From assembly GCA_012064415.1 (NCBI GenBank), contig SSNU01000015.1, forward strand, positions 244,185-308,184: a stretch of 64,000 nucleotides of DNA, read 5' to 3'. The notes under the pieces are model-generated. The model did no database searches and was not told where the DNA came from. It worked only from the letters and a program-made list of their open reading frames with translations. Numbering within the stretch: the stretch's first letter is position 1; the number at the start of each line of letters is the position of its first letter. The stretch comes from Gyrodactylus bullatarudis (taxonomy: Eukaryota; Platyhelminthes; Monogenea; Gyrodactylidea; Gyrodactylidae). Below are positions 57,901 to 64,000 of this stretch, one piece after another. The position numbers and the translations under genes were made by a program.

Positions 57901-60066
57901 CTCTTTCCATAGTAAAAACTATATTCGGATGAAACGAATTCATCTCAGAGAAAAAATCATCTACTGATACGTTAGGTTTCATTAAAATAAAAGTGTCATC
58001 AACATATCTGATGAAAACATAAGTGTAAGAATTGATTTTTTCAGATATTTTATTTAATTCTAACCAACCTAGGAAAATTAACTTTATTTAAATTTAAGTA
58101 AATACAAATCATTTTGTGGGAAATACTTAGGATAGTCCTGAAAAAATATTCACTTTATGATATTCAAAAACGTTTCGAAATGTAAAAGAATAACAATACT
58201 ATTTATGATTATGTAACATATATTGTTTAAATGGAGATCAACTTAAAATAGATTTTATTATCATCATCTATTGTCCTTGTGTATATCAACTTGTTTCACG
58301 GAACCTATATCACTTTAAAAACTTTATCAGCTACCAAAAAAATATTTTACAAGATTGTAACCATAATTGCAAAATAAATATCACTCAGCACAGGGAGGAC
58401 TAACCATGACTGCAATTATTAAATTTCAACACAAGAAAAAGGGACCATAAATGCAATATTTGAAATTCTACATTGCAAAAGGAACCAAAAATGGATTAAA
58501 TTTTAGGGGCCCTCAAATCCAATTTAATAAAATAACCAAGATTGTAATTTGGCCTACCACTGTCACCATATCTGCAAATGGCAAGGTCCGAGTCACCAAT
58601 TTTGCAAATACCCCATAATTTTAAAGCAATAGAATAAAGATTTATTTTTACCTTTAGGAAGCCCTTCTTGATCCTTTCTTCTCGATTCATCATGACTCTT
58701 GATTTATGAGAGATTTTTCCTAGAAGTAAAATTGTAATCTAATTAAGTAAAACAAAACACTCTTACTGAAGCTCTTTTGAAGTATTGGCATACAGATGAA
58801 AATGGAGAATTCGGCGTATTCTAGGCATATTCTGATAATCTACCATTCCCCCTTAGTTATACTAGGGTTTAACACGTAAAAATAATTTATTCAACTCTGA
58901 TTGGTCATCACAGTCATCCCCGCTAAAAAGAAAATTTTCGCTGAACTTGTTTTGAACTGTTACCAAATTTTCTTAAGATTTTTTGGTAACCGATTCAAAA
59001 GGTATACTTTCACTGATTTAAGAAAAAAAAACTCTTTTGGAAACTTTTTGGAGAAATTTTAAATTCCGAGCTGGCGCGATTTTTACATGTTTTAAAACTT
59101 TGAGTCGAAAATTTTTGTTGATTTCAAGAAGACCAAAAATGGATATAGAGATTTTAGAAAACACTTGATTTACGTGCAAAAGTCTACTCCCTATTTTTCG
59201 ATCATTTTTTTGAAAAATTAGGATGATCCAAGAATAATTATAATTTTCCAAATTATTTTTATTATTGATAGATTTTTGCTAGTTTATAGTATCAGGTTTT
59301 CTCAAATTTCGGAAATTCTCTCTCCTGATTGGTTTATTCAGTGAATCTTGTTTCAACCAATGAGAACGCAGAATTTTTCTTCAGCATCTTCTGCTTTTAA
59401 TTTTATGAACCTTGAAAGGCTTCATAGTAATTCTAACCTGAATATTCATAAAATTAAATCTAAATTTAATAAATAAATAATGTAGTTGTAAAAATCAGAT
59501 AAGAACAATGATAGATTAAATAAGATTTTCCATTTCAATTGTTATATTCAACTATTTCTGAAGATTGATTAGGCGGTTCATTGTAGGGAATTATACTGTA
59601 TTAGAATTGACTGCAAATCTTGCTTGCATGAAAATGAGTAATTATAACTTTTTAGGTCACAATTCCACGATGTCTGTCATCAGTTCAAAATTTTGTCAGA
59701 GACTGTACTCGTCTGAAACAGGGAAAAATGTCCGAGGAGGATATATACTATTTAGCTGTTATTGGAGTAAAATCATCTCAAGTTAAAGGCCTAACTCAGA
59801 CCTTAATTAAGGAAGAAATAAGTGAACATGAATCAGACAGTCAAAATGATTCCTCTTCAGAGGACGAATCCTCTTGTAGCTCAGATGACTCCTGTCATGA
59901 TGAATTTGAAGCTGGTAAAAAATTTGTCAGCAGTGCTAGACCCAAGGACGAAACTCTTGAGGAGAAAAAACAACGTAAAAAATTGGTTAGAGATGAGAAG
60001 GCGGAAAAAAGAAAAACAAAAACTCCCAAAGTTCAGAAAAAACGCAACAATAAGAGGAATAAATAA
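54949..60066 (+). CDS. RIOK1: RIO kinase 1 (RIOK1), 40S ribosome maturation ATPase/kinase
   Basis: Four exons, 54949-55266, 55294-55725, 55796-56044 and 59656-60066, all in phase 0, give 469 residues. Landmarks in order: TDHALDTRTISIIYKMMSQG, GCISTGKEANVYHA (ATP loop), RDKYVSGDFRMRHHYNKS, LVHADLSEYNLLY (catalytic Asp), WMIDVSQAVEHEAPKALNFL (metal-binding Asp), LRTDCFNINAFFRKNG, and TLRELFEWIVDP. The last exon carries VTIPRCLSSVQ, TRLKQGKMSEEDIYY, an acidic Ser-rich stretch, and a Lys-rich tail KKQRKKLVRDEKAEKRKTK. RIOK1 acts in late cytoplasmic 40S maturation. The N terminus is shorter than in human (568 residues); an in-frame stop lies just upstream of the ATG. Intron 1 is 27 nt, while the last intron is 3.6 kb and carries a Penelope copy with a nested MITE. 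Confidence 0.94.
56880..56916 (-). ncRNA. Hammerhead-like motif, copy 5, downstream of a Penelope GIY-YIG fragment
   Basis: Minus strand: ACCA, CTGATGA, TGCTTCAA, GAAA, TTTACAT, T, TGGT. The CUGAUGA and GAAA cores and the ACCA/TGGT stem I are intact. Stems II and III are weak. It follows directly after the endonuclease fragment on the same strand, as expected for a terminal repeat. Confidence 0.45.
56906..57234 (-). pseudogene. Penelope-like element GIY-YIG fragment (minus strand, RIOK1 intron)
   Basis: The minus frame reads MKLNFKGDGFNNDIRRRLND, QHYNNIQLKIVFKTQRLFS, KTLLVYKFQCDCGASYIGRT, IRKLSTRAEDHL. It is closely related to 30939-31314 but ends early. The element is cut at 57235 by a MITE and resumes at about 57622. 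Confidence 0.78.
57235..57622. mobile_element. MITE with about 40-bp terminal inverted repeats, nested in the Penelope copy
   Basis: Left end TGTTGTGCCTAAAGTGTAAC (from 57237) and right end GTTACACTTTAGGCACAACA (to about 57621) are inverted copies. Similarity runs inward about 40 bp with one mismatch (GATGAAAATG versus GATGAAAGTG). A GATA on each outer side may be a 4-bp target duplication. About 385 bp, no coding capacity. It separates the RT and endonuclease parts of the Penelope fragment. Confidence 0.85.
57622..58100 (-). pseudogene. Penelope-like reverse-transcriptase fragment
   Basis: The minus strand at about 57875-58030 reads YVFIRYVDDTFILMKPNVSV, DDFFSEMNSFHPNIVFTMER and ESNGILSFLCQID, then a stop. 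YVDD is the RT catalytic motif, in the RYVDDTF context typical of Penelope-like elements. Several frameshifts follow toward the MITE junction, so the copy is dead. Confidence 0.75.
58101..59655. other. Remainder of RIOK1 last intron
   Basis: Non-coding. 59030-59230 carries a repeat with TTCCGAGCTGGCGCGATTTT and TTTTTGTTGATTTCAAG, shared with 22860-22960. Short open frames at 58496, 59018 and 59565 have no recognisable domain. Confidence 0.6.
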
Positions 60067-60469
60067 ATTTTTTATAAATCCATTCTAGAGTTTTTATAAC
60101 GTACGATGCCTTTGTTACCTCTTCAAATACCTCAAATTTTAGAGACCTAGTTTTATTCTTTTCTTAAGGATTGCCTCAAATATTTTTTGAAAATTCATCT
60201 TGGTATTAACAAGTAAATTTTATATTTTACCCGTTAAGATCTACATTTTTTCATCGGCAAAATATGAAGCAAAATATCCATTTTTCAGCTTTGATTCGGC
60301 AAGGGAAATAAAATTTTTGTGAGGCCTGCTCAAGAAATTAGGTTCTTGAAATTTTCAAAAAAGCAAAAATGATCAAGAAATCGTAGTCTGGGTAAAATTT
60401 CATTTGTTAATTTCCATGAGAAAACAGATTCATCCTGAAATGACTAGATAATATCTAGTAGATATCTTC

Positions 60470-60959
60470 AACCCTTAAAGTCCCACAGTGATAAGTAGTT
60501 CTATCACACGTTCATTTTAGAAATTCAAGCCTCAGAAAATACTTTGCTTACCACCCATTCGATAGGAAATTAATTAATCTCCTGGAATATGCAAAGATCT
60601 TGGCTCTATCATTCGTCAAACTCACGCTATACTAATTCAAAGAGAGTTGATTTTTTTTCAAAAAATTAATCATTTCTTAAAACGTTTTTTTGAAAACCTA
60701 CTTCCAAGGGTTATAGATAAAGAGTAAGATAACTTTTATCGAGGAATCATACCTCTAGAATTCGAATATGCAATCGCCTGAACTCTATCTGCTGCTACAA
60801 AGATAGTATGATTTTGGATCAAAAAAAGGGTCACTTCTGAACCAAAAATAATTGCGTTAAAACAACTGTAGATTCGTAATCAGCGAATTCACAAACCAAA
60901 GGATAGACAAAAGATTGAATGCGAGTCATGAAAAAAAATTCTCTGGGACTTTAAGGGTT
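60470..60959. mobile_element. MITE family C, 490 bp, perfect 16-bp terminal inverted repeat
   Basis: It begins AACCCTTAAAGTCCCA and ends TGGGACTTTAAGGGTT, exact inverted copies. The interior matches 35867-36352 nearly throughout, and more distantly 33588-33860 and 37078-37403. No coding capacity. No clean target duplication is visible. Confidence 0.85.
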
Positions 60960-61129
60960 CTTGGATGAAGCGCTCTAATTGGATATCTGTTTTATTTAGA
61001 TTCAAAATGTCATATAAATATTTTTCATTTGTTGATAATATGAATCTCAAACTAGAAACAAGTCTTAAGACCCCCTGAGATCAAGACTCTTGATTCAAGA
61101 GTAACAAGATTAGCGGTAACATATATACT

Positions 61130-61330
61130 AGATTTTTATTGAATAATTATTAAACTACAGTTATTTGACTCCGGTACAAAATTTGGAAATGTTTTGTACA
61201 GAAAAACATTAAAATCAATTTGAAATCTAGTTCTGAGACTCTCAGACTGAGAGGTAGAAGGACACTAAGTAAAATAGAATATCGTCTTGTAGATCCCAGA
61301 TTGTATTAACATATTCAAATTCTTGATTAA
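61130..61330 (-). pseudogene. LINE 3'-end remnant
   Basis: Shares ACTAGATTTTTATT, CCGGTACAAA-like and GAGGTAGAAGGACACT segments with the minus-strand LINE fragment at 51445-51620. Heavily decayed; no open frame. Confidence 0.5.
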
Positions 61331-61706
61331 AAAATCATTAATTCTCAACTTTATTTGAGACATGTTTCATGCTCTAGAAATATTAGAGTTCTTCTTTGGC
61401 ATCTCTAATATTGAATAGAAGTACGATATATATAAAATACATATTGTTTTTGCAACCATTATACTTTACTATTCTGCCAGTTAATATTGTTTTTACTTTT
61501 TAAACTTTGGTAAGGCTTGTCATCAGTCATTATCTTTCAATTTCAATAATAATAATCAATGAAACCAATTTGAATTCAGATTGGTCATGCCTGATTTGTA
61601 ATCAGATCATATTTTAAAAATTTAATATTTTAGTTCACTTTGGTGAATCTCCCCAACTCAGGTTACCCGGTCCGATGAGATCCGGTGAAATAAAAGCGTT
61701 ATTACT

Positions 61707-62208
61707 AGAGCCTCAAAAAATAATACCTAAAAATAATTTTTTAAGATCTAAAAAATTTGAAAAGTATTATTTTTCGATTTAAAGGTATTATTTTAATACT
61801 TTATCGCTAATTTACAACAAATATATTATATGAACTACTTATAAGTAAAGAGAATAAAATTTTTAAAAACAAGTTAATGTTGAAATTGATCTAAAACATC
61901 GAGATAATATCCAAATTACTATTTCCAAGGCTATTTTTGAGCTTAGCAAATTGTTAGACAATGAAAATCATCTCTCTGCCTCAAAAGCATGAGGATTGAG
62001 TTCATTGATATGGATGAAATATGCTTATATAAAGTATTATTTTAATATATATAAAGATATTATTTTTAATATCTTCAAAATAATACATTTTAAGACCTTA
62101 TAACTTTGAACCCTGATGACATAGCAGAAAAATTATTAGTTTAAAATGGTTTTCATAACAGAGGGAATAGCTGGTTAAAATAAGCATTTTAATACTTTTT
62201 GAGGCTCT
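61707..62208. mobile_element. MITE family D with AGAGCCTCAAAAA terminal inverted repeat
   Basis: Left AGAGCCTCAAAAA at 61707-61719 and right TTTTTGAGGCTCT at 62196-62208 are inverted copies. Flanks: TTATTACT directly left (61699-61706) and TTATTACT two bases right of the end (62211-62218), consistent with an 8-bp hAT-type target duplication with a small offset. The outer right part (AGAGGGAATAGCTGGTTAAA) recurs at 41400-41445. No coding capacity. Confidence 0.7.
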
Positions 62209-62467
62209 ATTTATTACTAAATATTCATTTTTCTCTTGAAACCTCACAATAATTTCTTCATAAAAAAGTCATGTTTGAACAGAGGGGAACGAAATAAAAA
62301 TCAAAGATGAAATATAAAAAAATTTCTCGTAAGAGAACTACAATTAAGTCAAAATTACCCATGTGACAAGAGTTAGCAGTATATAGCCTAGCAACCTCTT
62401 GAAATTACCAACTACTTTCTTCCTAAATAAATAAAACAGAATTTGTCTAGTTTTTCAGTCGGGAATC

Positions 62468-63364
62468 ATGTCTCGGTTAACTTTATTCAAGCCAAACTGC
62501 TATGAGAATTACGTATCTAATCGTAATCCTCCAGATACAGCCTTTTTTGTTGTTTACTCATTGTGCTGTGTCTTTGGACTAGTCCTAAATGCATTCCTCT
62601 TTTACGCCTATCTTTTTGGACCGAAAACATTGCTCGGTAATCGAAAGACATTTGTACTGATTATGAAAATGTACACAATCTGTGATTTTCTCCTGGCTCT
62701 CTTCTTAATACCGCCAATTGTACTGGTCTCTTTTGGACCGTATGAGAAAAATATTGTCTGGGACATTTACATACCAATAAGAAATATCTTATTGAATTTA
62801 ATAACAGTGCTACTTTTGGCGTTAGCATTTGATCGTCTCATGGCTGCTATGGCACCAACAACAAAGATTTGGAATCAAACTTTAGTTTGCGTACTACTCC
62901 TCATTCCCTGGACAGGAGGATTAATTTTGGAAATTTACTTTTTCATCATCACCTACACCAAGTATCCATGCTCTTACAAATACAGTATTCTCAAAATATA
63001 CTCAAACTATTATAGTTACCAAACCATTATAGTCTTGGGATTATTCCTCGTCATCTATCCAGTGACTTTTGGCAAGGTTGTCTATCAACTCAATAGCATG
63101 AAGGCCAACGGCCAAGATAAAAAGATTCAGATTATTAAGGACAATTTACGCTTCACTTTTGTCATTCTTGCCTTGACGATAGTCATAATCTGGGCCCTTT
63201 TGCCATTTTTCCTCTCCAACTTTGGCATTGTTCAAAATCTTAGTTACTTACTTTACTATTCTTATTATTTCATATCTCCAATTGATCCCATTATCTTTAT
63301 GGCGACCAATCGAAATTTTCGCAAAAACTTTGGAAAGTTGATAAAATTTAACAAGTTCAAATAA
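62468..63364 (+). CDS. Orphan rhodopsin-like seven-transmembrane receptor, intronless
   Basis: A single exon of 298 residues with seven hydrophobic segments. TM1 contains GLVLNAFLF (N1.50). TM2 has CDFLLALFLIPP (D2.50). TM3 ends in AFDRLMAA, so DRL replaces the usual DRY. TM4 carries IPWTGG, TM5 FLVIYPVTFG, and TM6 IWALLPFF (the CWxP position lacks Cys and reads WALLP). TM7 has SPIDPIIFMATNRNFRK, where DPIIF replaces NPxxY, followed by a helix-8-like NRNFRKNFGK. The conserved TM3 cysteine is not obvious, although ECL2 has one (YPCSYKY). This is a family A-type GPCR by architecture; the ligand is unknown. Intronless and divergent, it resembles lineage-expanded invertebrate receptors. The ATG is the first in frame. 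Confidence 0.85.
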   Translation: MSRLTLFKPNCYENYVSNRNPPDTAFFVVYSLCCVFGLVLNAFLFYAYLFGPKTLLGNRKTFVLIMKMYTICDFLLALFLIPPIVLVSFGPYEKNIVWDIYIPIRNILLNLITVLLLALAFDRLMAAMAPTTKIWNQTLVCVLLLIPWTGGLILEIYFFIITYTKYPCSYKYSILKIYSNYYSYQTIIVLGLFLVIYPVTFGKVVYQLNSMKANGQDKKIQIIKDNLRFTFVILALTIVIIWALLPFFLSNFGIVQNLSYLLYYSYYFISPIDPIIFMATNRNFRKNFGKLIKFNKFK

Positions 63365-63429
63365 TTCAAAATTCCCTTGACTAGTTGTTCATGGATGAGT
63401 GTCATTCTAAATAAATTCCAAATTGAATA

Positions 63430-63580
63430 TAAAAACTTATAATTTTGAACCAAGTAGTTCTTCAGGGAGCTGTTCGGCATAGATTAACTATAACGTTGTT
63501 CGCTTGCTACCTGACTATGTTGTCTTCTGGCTTGTATTGGCCTATATATAGAAAAAGAAGAGGAGAGAAAGGTGTAGTAT
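63430..63580. repeat. Hairpin MITE family A copy, left arm
   Basis: 63430-63504 (AATTTTGAACCAAGTAG ... GAGCTGTTCGG) and 63505 onward (GCTACCTGACTATGTTGTCT) match 3985-4076 of the zw10-intron element. The right arm is missing or decayed. Confidence 0.65.
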
Positions 63581-63738
63581 TTCTTAAAGAATAAGAATTA
63601 TAAAAATTATAGTGATTGTTAAATTGAATTATTAAATTTAGAATCAAATAGAAGAATGAAGCAATTAGAATGAGAAGCTTATTTCAAGATAAAATAAATT
63701 TCAAGAAAGAAAATGAATGAGACAAATTTGAATATTAT

Positions 63739-64000
63739 TTATTCAAAGAGAAAACCGTAGTATCGATTAAATAAAATATGTAACAGAGGGATCAATAGAG
63801 TACTAGGATTTAGGCGAATAGAATTGAATGCGAGAGAACTGTTAAGATTTTCGAGATATAATGTAGTGATTGATGCTGCTTCGGTAGTTGCAGGCTGAGT
63901 TGTTGCTGCTTCGGTAGTTGCAGGCTGAGTTGTTGCTGCTTCGGTAGTTGCAGGCTGAGTTGTTGCTGCTTCGGTAGTTGCAGGCTGAGTTGTTGCTGCT
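63739..64000 (-). CDS. 3' end of a gene with a Thr/Ala/Pro (mucin-like) 10-residue repeat, runs off right edge
   Basis: On the minus strand an open frame enters from the right edge and ends at a TAA (63739-63741), 86 codons in view. The 30-bp repeat encodes TQPATTEAAT per unit, a Thr/Pro-rich mucin-like pattern with no stops. It is followed by a unique tail: SITTLYLENLNSSLAFNSIR, then LNPSTLLIPLLHILFNRYYG and FLFE. The hydrophobic stretch near the end after small residues could be a GPI signal or membrane anchor. No start is visible because the gene would lie beyond the window. Three other frames through the repeat are also open, since the unit is a multiple of three, so coding is an inference. 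Confidence 0.42.
   Translation of the reverse strand, partial: AATTQPATTEAATTQPATTEAATTQPATTEAATTQPATTEAASITTLYLENLNSSLAFNSIRLNPSTLLIPLLHILFNRYYGFLFE
63871..64000. repeat. Perfect 30-bp tandem repeat (minisatellite), at least 4.3 units
   Basis: The unit is TGTTGCTGCTTCGGTAGTTG followed by CAGGCTGAGT. The first unit (63871) differs by one base (TGATG); the rest are identical up to the window end, so the array continues. Its higher GC stands out from the surroundings. Confidence 0.97.

Noticed and set aside
61660..61700. CCGATGAGATCCGGTGAAAT, hammerhead-like at first sight
   Set aside because: The core is CCGATGA rather than CTGATGA, and I find no matching stem I or palindromic stem III.
1..64000. 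tRNA, rRNA genes and CRISPR arrays
   Set aside because: I looked for B-box-like and rRNA-like conserved blocks and for spaced direct repeats and saw none; the only regular array is the 30-bp minisatellite.

Overview
This is eukaryotic nuclear DNA from an animal. It is AT-rich, and its genes have spliced exons with GT..AG junctions. The gene set includes animal-type ZW10, CFAP20 (cilia), a type I PKA regulatory subunit, a Phactr-like PP1 regulator, a GPI-type alkaline phosphatase and a rhodopsin-like 7TM receptor. Several introns are only 26-38 nt, while others reach 5-11 kb. That mixture is known from flatworms and a few other invertebrate lineages, but I cannot name the organism. Repeats are abundant: Penelope-like and LINE fragments, and many inverted-repeat MITE or foldback elements. 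A 792-base assembly gap (N) lies at 5476-6267.

Layout, left to right. 542-1797 (-): 5' part of a TM9SF transmembrane gene running off the left edge. 1945-4520 (+): zw10, head to head with it, with a hairpin MITE in its single intron. 4714-6832: a TIR-bounded element containing the gap. 8023-13304 (+): alkaline phosphatase, five exons. 14380-14900: LINE remnant. 15803-26894 (-): a 14-exon gene encoding a class V aminotransferase/cysteine-desulfurase-like domain fused to a TtcA-like PP-loop domain. 27402-28036 (-): orphan single-pass membrane protein. 28612-51287 (-): Phactr-like gene spread over more than 22 kb, whose introns hold Penelope, LINE and MITE debris. 52348-52979 (-): CFAP20. 53004-54472 (+): PKA RI subunit, its ATG only 24 bp from that of CFAP20. 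54949-60066 (+): RIOK1, whose last intron contains a Penelope copy with a MITE nested in it. 62468-63364 (+): intronless 7TM receptor. 63739-64000 (-): 3' end of a gene with a perfect 30-bp repeat reading TQPATTEAAT (mucin-like), running off the right edge.

There is no operon-like pathway. The genes are mainly housekeeping: endomembrane trafficking, kinetochore/vesicle tethering, sulfur transfer and tRNA thiolation (inferred), phosphatase regulation, cilia, cAMP signalling and ribosome maturation. The most unusual items are the sulfur-mobilising fusion protein, hammerhead-ribozyme-like motifs beside Penelope fragments, ultra-short introns, a Phactr without visible RPEL motifs, and a 24-bp divergent promoter. 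All exon joins were made by eye from splice signals, reading frame and family resemblance; no alignment or transcript was available.
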